Source: Buttiauxella gaviniae
Lineage (GTDB): Bacteria; Pseudomonadota; Gammaproteobacteria; Enterobacterales; Enterobacteriaceae
DNA length: 64,000 nucleotides
Direction of reading: 5' to 3'
NCBI RefSeq assembly: GCF_040786275.1
Contig: NZ_JBFMVT010000002.1
Location: 3,720,001-3,784,000 of the forward strand
This document shows, in pieces, positions 27,284 to 37,166 of the stretch. The notes under the pieces were generated by a model. It searched no databases. It saw only the letters and a list, made by a program, of their open reading frames with translations, and was not told where the DNA came from. Position numbers and translations under genes: made by a program. How positions within the stretch are numbered: position 1 is the stretch's first letter; the number at the start of each line of letters is the position of its first letter.

Positions 27284-27984
27284 TACAACACTCCAGGGGC
27301 TGCGAGGCGGCAAAGTTCCTGCCAGCGCGTGGCGACGCTGGCGTCGAGGTCGCCTTCGTCAGCGGAAACTTTACACCCGCCCTGGTGCAGACTCGGATCG
27401 CCCCGCAGCCGCCAGCCATGCAGGCTGAGCGTGGCACCCAGCATCTCTTCGACGCGCTGCAGATCGTCAGGATGGACGCGCAACTGCGGTTTGCCGCTGA
27501 ACATCGGCTCCTGTTGCAACAGCGTTTGAATCTGTTTAATCAGCGCCGTGTTATCAATGCTTTTTGTCTCGCCGATCACCTGGCGAGCCGCTTCCAGCGC
27601 CATTTGCATCAAACGCGAGGCGATAACGCTATCGAGCGCATCCAGCGTGTACTGAAATTCGCTGACCAGTTGCTGCATGCGGGCATGCACCGGTGCTTGC
27701 TGCTGTTTTGCTTCAGCCAGGCCTTGCTCGAGCCCCTGCTGAAATCCTGCTTTTCGGCCTTCTTCAATGCCGATTTTCTGACCTTCCGCCTGGCCTGACT
27801 GATAACCTTGCTCGTGCGCCTGCATCTGCATCTGGGCAAGTTGCTGCTGTAAATCCGACTCGTTTGGCTGCGGATGTTCCGCTTCCTCAACGTCTGCATC
27901 GGACTGAAACAGCGGCTCGAACGCCTGAGAGGGCGGAGCGAGATCGTCAGGCGTCCAGATTTTCCACGGTAGCCCGTTAGACAT
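27283..27984 (-). CDS. fliH: Flagellar export ATPase regulator FliH
   Basis: FliH (233 residues) holds FliI in check and anchors it to FliN. The N-terminus [18 protein letters not shown] includes the conserved Trp residues that bind FlhA/FliN. A central part with repeated small residues and charged spacing ([21 protein letters not shown], a GxxxG-like repeat) follows, then the C-terminal FliI-binding domain. The start overlaps the end of fliG by 8 bases. Confidence 0.96.
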   Translation of the reverse strand: MSNGLPWKIWTPDDLAPPSQAFEPLFQSDADVEEAEHPQPNESDLQQQLAQMQMQAHEQGYQSGQAEGQKIGIEEGRKAGFQQGLEQGLAEAKQQQAPVHARMQQLVSEFQYTLDALDSVIASRLMQMALEAARQVIGETKSIDNTALIKQIQTLLQQEPMFSGKPQLRVHPDDLQRVEEMLGATLSLHGWRLRGDPSLHQGGCKVSADEGDLDASVATRWQELCRLAAPGVL

Positions 27985-28969
27985 AGGTATCCTCGCTGGT
28001 GCCAATCACCATCTCGCCGGTTTCTGCCAGGCGACGCACAATAAGCAGAATGGCTTTCTGTTCGTTTTCCACCTGCGACAGGCGCACCGGGCCACGGTTG
28101 GAGAGGTCGTCGCGCAGAATATCCGCCGCACGTTGCGACATATTGCGCAGGAACTTCTCGCGCAGCGGCTGTTCGGCACCTTTGAGGGCGATAAGCAGCG
28201 ATTCGGATTCCACTTCCTGCAACAGGCGCTGAATACTGCGGTCGTCCACTTCGACCAGATTTTCGAACAGGAACATCTCGTCGATAATTTTTTGCGCCAG
28301 CTCGCCGTCGAAATCGCGAACGGCAGAAATGACCGCTTCTTCCTGCTGAGTTTTCATCAAGTTGATGATTTCTGCTGCGGTTCTCACGCCGCCCATTTTG
28401 CTGCGTTTGAGGTTTTGGCCGTCAAGCAGGTTGTTGAGCACTTCGGTCAACTCTGCCAGCGCCGCAGGCTGTACGCCGCCGAAGGTGGCGATACGGAGCA
28501 TCACATCGTGGCGTAAACGCTCGTCGAACAGCGCCAGAATGTCGGCCGCCTGGCCGCGTTTGAGGTGAACCAAAATCGTGGCGATGATTTGTGGGTGCTC
28601 GTCGCGAATCAGATCGGCAGCGCTTTGCGGCTCCATAAAGTTGAGCGTTTCCATGCCCGAGGTGGTTTCGCGGGTTTCCAGAATGTCTTCCAACAGGCTG
28701 GATGCGCGCTCTTCGCCCAGGGCTTTGATCAGCACCGAACGCAGGTAGTCGTTGGCGTTAATCGATAGCGCCGCATATTGCTCGGCTTCTTGCTCGAACT
28801 CGGCTAATACTTCGGTGAGCTGTTTATTAGAAATCTGGCGAATACTGGCCATCGCCGAGCTGAGATGTTGAACCTCGCGCGGGCTCAGGTGTTTAAACAC
28901 CTCCGCTGCGCGGTCTTCACCAATGGTCATCAACAGAATGGCGCTTTTCTCTGTTCCGCTAATACTCAT
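27977..28969 (-). CDS. fliG: Flagellar motor switch protein FliG
   Basis: FliG (330 residues) generates torque with MotA and links the C-ring to the MS-ring. The N-terminal FliF-binding domain begins [28 protein letters not shown]. The middle EHPQIIA motif is intact. The C-terminal torque helix ([42 protein letters not shown]) has the key charged residues. The start overlaps fliF by 4 bases. Confidence 0.97.
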   Translation of the reverse strand: MSISGTEKSAILLMTIGEDRAAEVFKHLSPREVQHLSSAMASIRQISNKQLTEVLAEFEQEAEQYAALSINANDYLRSVLIKALGEERASSLLEDILETRETTSGMETLNFMEPQSAADLIRDEHPQIIATILVHLKRGQAADILALFDERLRHDVMLRIATFGGVQPAALAELTEVLNNLLDGQNLKRSKMGGVRTAAEIINLMKTQQEEAVISAVRDFDGELAQKIIDEMFLFENLVEVDDRSIQRLLQEVESESLLIALKGAEQPLREKFLRNMSQRAADILRDDLSNRGPVRLSQVENEQKAILLIVRRLAETGEMVIGTSEDTYV

Positions 28970-30651
28970 AGTTCGTTACTCATCCATTGGCGAATCACCA
29001 GCGCAACCACGCGCGGATCGTTATCAGACATCTCGCGAATACGCTGGCTCATGACTTCGGCGCTCAGGCGCTGGTTCGCTTTGCGTTGTTGCTGTTGCTC
29101 GTCCTTGGTCAGGCGAACAGAAACGGCTTCATCCTCTTCCACGCGCTGACGCTGGGCTTCCATTTGTGCCTGCTGGGCCACTTCTTTGCGTTGCAGTTGT
29201 GGGCGCACTACTTTGCGCCACAGCAGCCAGGCCACAATCAGCACCACCAACCAACGACCCGCCGACATCAACATTTCGAAGAAGGCTTGTTGCTGCCAGA
29301 ACGGAAGCTCGTTGCTGGTATCTTCAATGGCGCTAAACGGAGAGTTAACTACGTTGAGGGTATCGCCGCGTTTGTCGGAATAGCCCATCGCTTCGCGCGT
29401 CAGATTTTCAATCTGTTTCATCTGATCGGCGGTCAACGGCAGCGGTTTGCCATCGCTCAACTGGCGGTAATTGACGACCACCGCCACCGAGAGGCGCTGC
29501 ACGTCGCCCACGTTCAGCTTGGTATGGCGAATGGTGCGATCGACTTCATAGTTGGTGGTTTCATCGCGCTGAGTATTGCTTGAGCCGGTTGGCGTAGAAC
29601 CCCCCATCGACGTCGACTGATTTTGCTGTGCAGCGTTCGCGGCATTATTTTGCGGTGGCGTCGCAATGGGGGCGTTGTTCGGCGGTGCGGGTTGGTTTGA
29701 CAGCGCTCCCGGCACGCCGCCTGGGTTGCGGCCATTGACCTGCTCGCTTTGATTTAACTGGCGTGAACGCACCGCCGCCTGAGAAGGATCGCTATTCGGG
29801 CGATACTGCTCTTCGGTCTGCTCTTTATTGGAGAAATCGATCTGCGCGGTAACCTGCGCGTGGACATTGCTGCTGCCAACGATAGGGCCAAGAATCGCTT
29901 CGATGCGGCGCTGATAGCGGTTTTCGACATCCATCGCATATTTCAGTTGAGCATCATTCAGATCGCGCCCTGCGGTATTGGACTGAGTAAGCAGGTGACC
30001 GCCTTGATCGACCAGCGTTACATTGCCCGGCGGTAAGCCTGCCACCGCGCTGGAAACCATATGCACAACGGCGCTGATTTGCCCTTCATCTAATGCGCGT
30101 CCCGGCTCAAGGCTGAGCGTTACGGAAGCTGAAGGGGATTTTTGTTCACGAACAAACAAAGAAGGTTTCGGCATCGCCAGGTGTACGCGGGCGGTTTTTA
30201 CCGGGCCCAGTGTTTCGATAGTGCGAGCCAGCTCGCCTTCCAGCGCACGCTGGTAGTTGACCTGTTCGCTAAACTGGCTGATACCAAATTTTTCCTGATC
30301 CAGCAGCTCAAAACCCACTGCGCCGCCTTTCGGCAGCCCTTGCTGGGCCATACGTAAACGTAATTCGTGGACTTTATCAGCCGGAACCAAAATGGCGCTG
30401 CCGTTATCCGAGAAGCGGTACGGCACGTTCATTTGGGTTAACTGAGTGACGATTGCGCCGCCGTCCTGATCGGCCAGGTTGCTGTAAAGCACTTTATAGT
30501 CAGGCGTTTTAGCCCACAGCACCAGCGCGACAATAATGGCGATGGCCGCAGCCCCGGCAACCATCAGCGGAATTTTAGGATTTGCACGAATGCGGGTTAG
30601 CCACTCCTGGGTTTTGTTTTGGGGCGTTTGTGCCTGGGCCGCAGCGGTCAT
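28966..30651 (-). CDS. fliF: Flagellar MS-ring protein FliF
   Basis: FliF (561 residues) forms the MS-ring in the inner membrane. It has a first membrane helix near residues 28-47 ([21 protein letters not shown]), ring-building domains (with [27 protein letters not shown]), a Ser/Asn/Pro-rich periplasmic linker, a second helix near 455-475 and a C-terminal tail that binds FliG. It is first in fliFGHIJK; fliE is divergent. Confidence 0.97.
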   Translation of the reverse strand: MTAAAQAQTPQNKTQEWLTRIRANPKIPLMVAGAAAIAIIVALVLWAKTPDYKVLYSNLADQDGGAIVTQLTQMNVPYRFSDNGSAILVPADKVHELRLRMAQQGLPKGGAVGFELLDQEKFGISQFSEQVNYQRALEGELARTIETLGPVKTARVHLAMPKPSLFVREQKSPSASVTLSLEPGRALDEGQISAVVHMVSSAVAGLPPGNVTLVDQGGHLLTQSNTAGRDLNDAQLKYAMDVENRYQRRIEAILGPIVGSSNVHAQVTAQIDFSNKEQTEEQYRPNSDPSQAAVRSRQLNQSEQVNGRNPGGVPGALSNQPAPPNNAPIATPPQNNAANAAQQNQSTSMGGSTPTGSSNTQRDETTNYEVDRTIRHTKLNVGDVQRLSVAVVVNYRQLSDGKPLPLTADQMKQIENLTREAMGYSDKRGDTLNVVNSPFSAIEDTSNELPFWQQQAFFEMLMSAGRWLVVLIVAWLLWRKVVRPQLQRKEVAQQAQMEAQRQRVEEDEAVSVRLTKDEQQQQRKANQRLSAEVMSQRIREMSDNDPRVVALVIRQWMSNEL

Positions 30652-30867
30652 TTAGCACCTCGCGGCTGGGCGTAAACATCATTGTTAAGCGTAAAAGTGA
30701 ACAAAACGAGCTCCCGGGTCGACAATCACAACAAAAGGCGTCGCCATTATTTTCTGTTTGAGAATTTTCGATGGCTGAATTAGCTCTATTTATTGCTGCT
30801 ATTTAAGGCCTTTATCCTATTGACAAGGTGATAATCTTGCCGCGTTAAAATTTACTGGGGCAGGGAA

Positions 30868-31179
30868 ATGGCGATTCAGGGCATTGAAGGCGTACTTCAG
30901 CAGTTGCAGGCAACGGCGCTATCGGCGGGGAATCCGGTTCAAAATTATGAACCTAAAGTGAGCTTTGCCGGTGAGCTCCAGGCAGCACTTGGGCGCATCA
31001 GCGAAACGCAAACCGCGGCTCGCACCCAAGCTGAGAAATTTGCGCTTGGTACGCCAGGCGTTGCGCTGAATGATGTGATGGTCGATCTGCAAAAATCGTC
31101 GGTTTCGCTACAGATGGGCATTCAGGTGCGTAATAAGCTGGTGTCGGCTTACCAGGAAGTCATGAACATGCAGGTTTAG
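30868..31179 (+). CDS. fliE: Flagellar hook-basal body protein FliE
   Basis: FliE (103 residues) joins the MS-ring to the proximal rod. It starts [14 protein letters not shown] and ends with the conserved [17 protein letters not shown]. It is transcribed as a single gene away from fliF; the 216-base gap should carry both FlhDC-dependent promoters. A TTGACA at about 30820 followed by AT-rich sequence may be the fliE promoter. Confidence 0.96.
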   Translation: MAIQGIEGVLQQLQATALSAGNPVQNYEPKVSFAGELQAALGRISETQTAARTQAEKFALGTPGVALNDVMVDLQKSSVSLQMGIQVRNKLVSAYQEVMNMQV

Positions 31180-31233
31180 TGGAGCCGTGTGCTCAGCGCA
31201 ATATGCACTAATCACACGGATATTCTGCGTCTG

Positions 31234-31617
31234 TTACTGAGCGCTGACTGTGGCCGGTGGGGTTGTAACCTGATTCACCTCTACAGGCTTAGGCGCACGT
31301 CGGTGGCGAGCACGCGGATTGGCCTGTCGGTAATATCCATCAAGTTCCCATTGCGCCTGGGCAAGTGAAATTTCCCCAGCACGGGCGCGAGCAGAAAGAC
31401 GATCGGCCATCGTCAGGTATTTGATCACAACCGGAGTGGATGCAAGGGCTTCATCTTGTTTGATCCCGGATTTCATGCAGCTCACGAAATTATAGAAATC
31501 CTTTGGCTCGGGATTAACCGCATCACAGTTAGCCTGAATATGCATAATTCTTGTGCCCTTGGTTGCACAACCCGCTAACACCATTGCAGTGACAGCAACC
31601 CACAAAATCTTCTTCAT
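31234..31617 (-). CDS. Small lipoprotein of unknown function
   Basis: A 127-residue protein with a lipoprotein signal: KKILWVAVTAMVLAGC places the lipidated Cys at residue 17. The mature part has two Cys (NCDAVNP, FVSCMKSG), a helical middle and a Pro/Arg-rich end. I do not recognise the family. It is an accessory gene in the fliE-yedF interval, which is variable among enterics. It converges on fliE. Confidence 0.75.
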   Translation of the reverse strand: MKKILWVAVTAMVLAGCATKGTRIMHIQANCDAVNPEPKDFYNFVSCMKSGIKQDEALASTPVVIKYLTMADRLSARARAGEISLAQAQWELDGYYRQANPRARHRRAPKPVEVNQVTTPPATVSAQ

Positions 31618-31863
31618 TTTATCCCCAATAGTAAATGCGATACCCGGTCAGTGACCTGTTTTCAGTCTCTCGATCGCTACGGGGTTTTACTGTAGAGGGT
31701 TTTCGATGCCTCAAAAACCCTTTTTTACTATGCAGGTAGGTGCAAGAATTTAAAAATGAAGGAGTTTAATTTGAATATATAAAATTCGCGGCATATGAAT
31801 ATTGCAGCGAATATTTGAAAGATTTATTTCTTGAAATAAGTAAATACGACGAAAGTATGATAT

Positions 31864-32376
31864 TTAAATGGCTAAGGTGTCATGCCTTTCAATAACAACC
31901 ATTTTATTACTTGATATTACCGTGCTGTTTGACGGCACGCTTTTTAACACCAGAGTACCTACACCAATGATGACGTTATCACCAATTTCTATATCATCGC
32001 CAATGATGCAGGAGTGGGCGCCCATATTGACGTTATTCCCGACTTTAAATTTGATATCCACGCCATTTTTGTTGCTGCCGAGGGTGCAAAACTGCCTGAT
32101 GGTAAAGCCTTCGCCAATCACACAGCTTCTGTTTATGATCATGGAGTTACCGTGCCAAATTTTAAAGCCTTTCCCTATCTGTAAATGATAGGAAAGTTCC
32201 ACGCCAAACAGGCCCTCATTAATCAGCCTGTTGAGAATCACAAAAAGCAATGAAAGGGGATACAACGCTTTTGTTTTGGCATGAATGGTCGCCAGCCGAA
32301 AAATTAAGATGATGACCTTTGATTTTGCAGTATTTATTTTCAAGTCATACATTAATGTGGAAAAGAAATCACGCAT
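31864..32376 (-). CDS. Serine-acetyltransferase-like hexapeptide-repeat acyltransferase
   Basis: A 170-residue protein whose second half is a left-handed beta-helix of hexapeptide repeats (IWHGNSMIINRSCVIGEGFTIRQFCTLG, then VNMGAHSCIIGDDIEIGDNVIIGVG). A short hydrophobic helical N-terminus precedes it. It resembles the CysE/WcaB group of acetyltransferases found in surface polysaccharide loci. No polysaccharide gene is next to it, so the acceptor is unknown. The gene and its flanks are AT-rich, suggesting transfer into the fliE-yedF gap. Confidence 0.8.
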   Translation of the reverse strand: MRDFFSTLMYDLKINTAKSKVIILIFRLATIHAKTKALYPLSLLFVILNRLINEGLFGVELSYHLQIGKGFKIWHGNSMIINRSCVIGEGFTIRQFCTLGSNKNGVDIKFKVGNNVNMGAHSCIIGDDIEIGDNVIIGVGTLVLKSVPSNSTVISSNKMVVIERHDTLAI

Positions 32377-32486
32377 GGCGATATTCCATTAAGAGTTTAT
32401 GAGAATAATCTTAATTCATATTTCATAACTCGCCATCGCACGAAGTAAAATCTTTTATATCACTGCAAAAACGCTCAAGGTGAATT

Positions 32487-32512
32487 AAAGCGAGGGAATG
32501 CCCCTCGCTTTA
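32487..32512 (-). terminator. Terminator after yedF
   Basis: On the minus strand AAAGCGAGGG-GCATT-CCCTCGCTTT forms a 10-base stem ending in T residues, directly after yedF. It would terminate the yedEF transcript. Confidence 0.75.
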
Positions 32513-32518
32513 AGTGTG

Positions 32519-32755
32519 TTAACGCTGAATCAAATAGCGGATGGTTGGGCCATCCTGCTGAATATCCAGCACGGTGTATCCGTGGTTTTTAGCATCCAGC
32601 GGGATGTTATTGATCGACTGCGGGCAGTCGCTAACCACTTCCAGAATTTGGCCTTTTGCTAACTGTGGCATCGCTTCAAGCGTCGCTACCGCCGGGTAAG
32701 GGCAGGGCTCGCCCAGCATATCCAGGCGGAAGTCAGGAATATAATTGTGGCTCAT
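32519..32755 (-). CDS. yedF: TusA-family sulfur carrier YedF
   Basis: A 78-residue SirA/TusA-like protein. It has the CPxP motif region RLDMLGEPCPYPAVATLEAM, with the sulfur-carrying Cys near residue 18. It overlaps yedE by 4 bases, and the pair is thought to act in sulfur or selenium handling. Confidence 0.94.
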   Translation of the reverse strand: MSHNYIPDFRLDMLGEPCPYPAVATLEAMPQLAKGQILEVVSDCPQSINNIPLDAKNHGYTVLDIQQDGPTIRYLIQR

Positions 32756-33966
32756 ACAGGCTCCTTATTGGGTTCGCTAATGGACAGATTTTTGCGGCGG
32801 AAGAACTGTTTCTCCCAACCCACTACCAGCAAGAATGCGGCGAGTAACAGTAAATAAGTGACCAGCAATCCGCCAAGCGGGCCAAAGGTATTAAGCAGAT
32901 TCACTTTATCCCAGTTGGTCGCCAGCGCAGGGGAGAGCGAATCCCAGTAGTAGGCTAAGAGGGTGGAGCCAATGACGTTACCTAATCCGACCCACCAGTA
33001 ATGAACTTGCCCTTCAACCGCGCGATACATCCAGCCGGTTTCACACCCGCCCGCCAGCACAATCCCAAAGCCGAACAGTAGCCCACCGATTACTGCATTT
33101 GGACCCGCCCACATAATTTTTGGCGCAACGCCGAGCTGTACATAACTGAAGATACCGATGGCGCTGACCGCCATGCCCAGAATAATGGCTTTCGCCATAT
33201 GTGTGCGCCCGGTGATCCACATATCACGAAATGCGGAGGTAAAGCAGATTTGCGCCCGCTCAATCAATAAACCAAACGCGACGCCAAAAAGCATCGCCAG
33301 ACCCAGTTTGGGCTGGTTCATTGCGGTCAGCGCCCCCCAACCTAACATGCCCGCGAACACCAGCATGCCGATGCGGAAGCGGCGTTTAGCCTGCTCGGGT
33401 TTCTGAGTCAGCGGCAAAGATGCGGATACTTTTTGCAGTTTGACGGGAATACGGAACATCGGCAGAAGCGTGAATTTTGCACCGAACCACGAACCGATGG
33501 CGGTCGCTAACGCGAAGAACCAGGCGTGCAAAGAGAACTGAGGGATGCCGGTAAAGAAGGCGGCGAGGTTACAACCCATCGCCAGACGCGCACCGAAACC
33601 GGCAATAATGCCGCCCAGCACCGCCTGGAAAATGCGGATGCGATGCTGTGGCATTCGCAATTTCACGTTATTTGCCCAAAGGGCGGCGGCAAAGCAGCCC
33701 CCGAACATGCCGATGATCATCATCCCATCAATGCGTGTCAGCGGGCTTCCGTCGAGATGAATGAGTTTGAAATAACCCCATTCTTCGGTATGCACCCCGG
33801 CTAGCTGAAGGAGTTGCCCGCCCCAGCGGGTGAACTCGCCGGTGACCGCCCAGAAGGTGCCCGTCAGGCCGAAATAATACGTTGAGAGAATACCTGCCGC
33901 GATAACCGCGGGCATGGGCGCCCAGAATTTAACCAGATAATTGATTTTAAAGTGTTGCCAGAACAT
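32752..33966 (-). CDS. yedE: Sulfur-compound transporter-like membrane protein YedE
   Basis: A 404-residue polytopic protein of the YeeE/YedE (DUF395) family. It has two repeat halves, each with conserved Cys-containing glycine-rich segments (GFGARLAMGCNLAAFFTG and GFGIVLAGGCETGWMYR), as in thiosulfate transporters of this family. It is co-transcribed with yedF. Confidence 0.94.
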   Translation of the reverse strand: MFWQHFKINYLVKFWAPMPAVIAAGILSTYYFGLTGTFWAVTGEFTRWGGQLLQLAGVHTEEWGYFKLIHLDGSPLTRIDGMMIIGMFGGCFAAALWANNVKLRMPQHRIRIFQAVLGGIIAGFGARLAMGCNLAAFFTGIPQFSLHAWFFALATAIGSWFGAKFTLLPMFRIPVKLQKVSASLPLTQKPEQAKRRFRIGMLVFAGMLGWGALTAMNQPKLGLAMLFGVAFGLLIERAQICFTSAFRDMWITGRTHMAKAIILGMAVSAIGIFSYVQLGVAPKIMWAGPNAVIGGLLFGFGIVLAGGCETGWMYRAVEGQVHYWWVGLGNVIGSTLLAYYWDSLSPALATNWDKVNLLNTFGPLGGLLVTYLLLLAAFLLVVGWEKQFFRRKNLSISEPNKEPV

Positions 33967-34189
33967 TTCTCGCCTCTGAACTCAGAAGGGGTGGACTATT
34001 TTAGGGGGCTGTATTTAAGCACTTTTGTTTTACCGATTCGCCAAAATAGGCCGCTTTAATGACGACTATCAAATAACTTGCTGGTTCAGGGAGGTTCTCA
34101 ACACCTTCTTTTTTCCGGTGCCAGAGAAACAGTGGCGGGCTAAGTGCTTTAATGCGAAAATTATTTTTTCTCCACAGTCGGGATAGACG

Positions 34190-34603
34190 ATGAAAAAAAT
34201 TGCATTATTGACAGTGTTGCTGGCATTGAGCGGCTGTGTGCAGGTTGATGATTACCGCGAAGTGGTGAAAACACCAGCACCTGCGGGGCTCGCCGGATAC
34301 TGGCAGTCGCAGGGGCCGCAAAGTGAGATGGTAAGCCCTGAAGCGATTGCAACGCTTGTGGTTACGCCCGCAGGGGATACGCTGGATTGCCGCCAGTGGC
34401 AACGCGTGATTGCCCTTCCGGGTAAGCTGATGCAGCGTTCGGACGACTGGTATAACGTCACTCATAAACGCGACGTATATAGCGTCGAGCGTGAAGGGGA
34501 TATGCTGGAATATGCAGGTATGACGCTGAAACGCGTTGACCGCCCAACGCAAGAATGTGCTGACTATTTGCAGAAAAACCCGCTGGATAGCAAGTTACCG
34601 TAA
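34190..34603 (+). CDS. yedD: Lipoprotein YedD
   Basis: A 137-residue outer-membrane-type lipoprotein with lipobox LSGC (Cys at about residue 16) and two further Cys that could pair (TLDCRQW, QECADY). It matches E. coli YedD in location and type. The function is unknown. Confidence 0.9.
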   Translation: MKKIALLTVLLALSGCVQVDDYREVVKTPAPAGLAGYWQSQGPQSEMVSPEAIATLVVTPAGDTLDCRQWQRVIALPGKLMQRSDDWYNVTHKRDVYSVEREGDMLEYAGMTLKRVDRPTQECADYLQKNPLDSKLP

Positions 34604-34651
34604 GGTGTGACTTCGCTTTCCTTATGCTGTTTCTAAGTCACATCTTTTAGT

Positions 34652-34704
34652 GCAGAGATTAGTGGCATTTACTCTGCCACTAACGGTGAATGGAAAATCT
34701 CTGC
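34652..34704. repeat. Two-tier hairpin between yedD and amyA
   Basis: Inner arms TTAGTGGCA (34659-34667) and TGCCACTAA (34675-34683) are perfect over 9 bases. Outer arms GCAGAGAT (34652-34659) and ATCTCTGC (34697-34704) enclose them with a one-sided bulge. There is no T-run. It is a structured element of unknown role between convergent genes. Confidence 0.6.
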
Positions 34705-34711
34705 GCCTTAC

Positions 34712-34747
34712 AGATCTCACCCTGAAAGATTGTCAGAGTGAGATCTT
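34712..34747. terminator. Bidirectional hairpin between yedD and amyA
   Basis: AGATCTCACCCTG and CAGAGTGAGATCT pair with one mismatch around a 9-base loop and are followed by TTTAATAA. It probably terminates yedD and, on the other strand, amyA transcripts. Confidence 0.6.
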
Positions 34748-34790
34748 TAATAAGAGACAGTTCGTGAAAGGGGAAGGGAGTACCCCGCCG

Positions 34791-36278
34791 CTATAACACC
34801 TCTTCCATCACCCACACGCTGACGCTGCCGCCGTTACAGGTAAAGGTCGCAGTGCCTTGCTCATCGGTAGTGACAATCTCTTCCCGGTTGCCAAGGTAAT
34901 CTCGCCAGTTTTTGCCGCCATAGTTATCGCCAAGCTCAATGGTTTTTTCGCCTTCATCACCGTTGGATAACACCACCACGCAGCCCGGATGTTCATCGGT
35001 GCCACTGCGGCTAAAGGCAATACAGTTGGGATGATCGAAATAGAGCGTTTGCACGCCATGAGCGAAGCGTTCGCGGGCGTGAATTAAATCATCAAGCTGT
35101 TCGATAATTGGCATATCAATATGATACGTTTCGCCATCGCCGCCTTCATCGTCGTAGCTGGCGCCAAACAAGTCGGGGTAAAACACGCTCGGCACGCCGT
35201 TTTCACGCAGCAAAATTAGCGCATAAGCCAGCGGTTTGAACCACGCTTCAACCGGTGCCTCAAGGGATTGCAACGGTTGCGTGTCGTGGTTGGCGACCAA
35301 TGTTACGGCGTGGAAAGGATCGGCCTCCACCAGCGTGCCGGTGAAAATCTGGCTCATGTCGTAATCACGGCCTTGCTTCGATGCCTGGTGGAATTTCATT
35401 TGCAGCGGGGCGTCAAACAGCATGGTTTTGCCGTCGACCTGGGCAATATACTCCTGAAGTTTATCAACCTCGTGCGACCAGTATTCAGCGACGATAAACA
35501 GCGGCTGTTCAGCGACTTCCTGAACGTGCTCAATCCACTCTTTATAGAACCACGCGGGAATATGTTTTACCGCATCCAGGCGGAAGCCGTTGCAGCCGGT
35601 TTCGGCCATCACCCATCGCGCCCAGTATTTAATCTCTTCGGTGACGGCGTGGTTGCGGAAGTCGATGTTTTCGCCCATCAGGTAGTCGAAATTACCCAGC
35701 TCATCATCCACCTGGTCGTTCCAGCCTTCGCCGGTGTAATCGTTGATGATTTTGAAAATGCCGTCTTCATCCGGGTTTTCGATGTGGTCTACGCCGCTGA
35801 AGCATTTAAAATCCCAGATAAATTTCGAGTATTTTCCCTCGCGGGCAGGGAAGGTGTAGCGCGTCCAGGCTTCGCATTCGATAACTTCATCGTCAATTTC
35901 GTTACGGTTTTCTTCGTTGACGCGGTTGACACGGATCTGCTCTTTTTCATCGGCGCCCATTTTGTGGTTGACCACCACATCAAGCAGCACGGCGATATCA
36001 TTTTCTTGCAGGGCTTTTATCGCCGCCATTAATTGCGCTTTATCGCCGTATTTGGTGGCAACCGACCCTTTTTGGTCAAATTCCCCAAGGTCAAACAGAT
36101 CGTAACAGTCATAACCGACCGAATAGCCGCCAGAACTGCCTTTATAGGCGGGTGGCAGCCAAACCATATTCACGCCGATGTCGTTGAGCGTTGCGGCGCG
36201 TTCGGCGACTTCCGCCCACAGTTGGCCCCCTCCGGGGTAATACCAATGGAAAAATTGCAATAAAGTTGGGTTTTTCAT
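34791..36278 (-). CDS. amyA: Cytoplasmic alpha-amylase AmyA
   Basis: AmyA (495 residues, GH13) hydrolyses alpha-1,4-glucans inside the cell. There is no signal peptide. Catalytic residues lie in GFRLDAVKH (nucleophile Asp), IVAEYWSHE (acid Glu) and LVANHDT (transition-state Asp). The N-terminus [21 protein letters not shown] follows E. coli AmyA; a GTG three codons upstream extends the frame, but the ATG at 36278 gives the family start. Confidence 0.96.
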   Translation of the reverse strand: MKNPTLLQFFHWYYPGGGQLWAEVAERAATLNDIGVNMVWLPPAYKGSSGGYSVGYDCYDLFDLGEFDQKGSVATKYGDKAQLMAAIKALQENDIAVLLDVVVNHKMGADEKEQIRVNRVNEENRNEIDDEVIECEAWTRYTFPAREGKYSKFIWDFKCFSGVDHIENPDEDGIFKIINDYTGEGWNDQVDDELGNFDYLMGENIDFRNHAVTEEIKYWARWVMAETGCNGFRLDAVKHIPAWFYKEWIEHVQEVAEQPLFIVAEYWSHEVDKLQEYIAQVDGKTMLFDAPLQMKFHQASKQGRDYDMSQIFTGTLVEADPFHAVTLVANHDTQPLQSLEAPVEAWFKPLAYALILLRENGVPSVFYPDLFGASYDDEGGDGETYHIDMPIIEQLDDLIHARERFAHGVQTLYFDHPNCIAFSRSGTDEHPGCVVVLSNGDEGEKTIELGDNYGGKNWRDYLGNREEIVTTDEQGTATFTCNGGSVSVWVMEEVL

Positions 36279-36381
36279 TGAGTCCACGCTCCAGGAGTCA
36301 TTTAGCTGACCTCTGGAGTATGGAAGATTTTTGAACTTTTGAAGGTCTTACTGGCGGATTGATGCACAACAGAAAACAAAA

Positions 36382-36744
36382 TTATTGTGGAGCATCGGGT
36401 ACCAGTAACTGGCCTGATAACCGTCCGTACGTGTGATTCAGGGTTTGCTGGCGTGAAGACTGGCCAATTAACGCGCTCAATTCGTCCAGACGCTGCTGCA
36501 ATAAATTCTTTAACGCCTGCTCGTTGGCGAGGATTTGCTCAAGATTTTTCTGCAACATATCCTGCACGCTTTTCGCCGTACCCGGCGGAATTGGGTTAGC
36601 ATTGAGCGTTTCAATGCCCTGCAGATAAGCGACTTCCTGTTCCAGCAAGAGATCCCACTCGCCGCGCTGCGCCAATTCCAAGAGGGACTGGCTTAACAGC
36701 ACCACGTTTTGCCACCGGCTGATAAGTTCTACATACGGCGACAT
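36382..36744 (-). CDS. fliT: Flagellar chaperone FliT
   Basis: FliT (120 residues) is the helical export chaperone for the cap protein FliD and an inhibitor of FlhDC. It shows the typical helices ([28 protein letters not shown]). Its start overlaps the fliS stop by one base. Confidence 0.93.
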   Translation of the reverse strand: MSPYVELISRWQNVVLLSQSLLELAQRGEWDLLLEQEVAYLQGIETLNANPIPPGTAKSVQDMLQKNLEQILANEQALKNLLQQRLDELSALIGQSSRQQTLNHTYGRLSGQLLVPDAPQ

Positions 36745-37151
36745 TAGGCAGGCTCCCGCGCAACGTTTTGAGGAGAGATCTGTTTCCAGGCATCCGCAAT
36801 GTTGGTTAATAACCCTTCAACTTCTTCTATCGCCTCAACGTCATTACGAAGATTCCCCAGCATCAAGCGGCGAATCATGTAGTCATACAGAGACGATAAA
36901 TTCTCGGCGATTTCGCCACCCTGGTCACGATCGAGCCCCGCTTTCAGGCCGTTATCGATAATGTTGATGGCTTTACTGAGAGCTTCCCCTTTCGCGGCTA
37001 GCTCTCCTTGCTGCATAAACAAGCGAGCTCTGACCAGGGCGCTTAATGCTCCATCAAAAAGCAAAACAATCAGTTGATGAGGACTCGCGCTCATCACGGC
37101 GCTTTCCACACCGATTTGAGCATATGCTTGGGTACCCCGCGCGCTGTACAT
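36744..37151 (-). CDS. fliS: Flagellin chaperone FliS
   Basis: FliS (135 residues) is the chaperone that binds the disordered C-terminus of flagellin. The start [39 protein letters not shown] is the family signature. It is 15 bases after fliD in the fliDST operon. Confidence 0.96.
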   Translation of the reverse strand: MYSARGTQAYAQIGVESAVMSASPHQLIVLLFDGALSALVRARLFMQQGELAAKGEALSKAINIIDNGLKAGLDRDQGGEIAENLSSLYDYMIRRLMLGNLRNDVEAIEEVEGLLTNIADAWKQISPQNVAREPA

Positions 37152-37166
37152 AATTACCCCTTGTTA

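Noticed and set aside
35268..36032. Plus-strand 254-codon frame
   Set aside because: Antisense to the catalytic domain of amyA; composition-driven.
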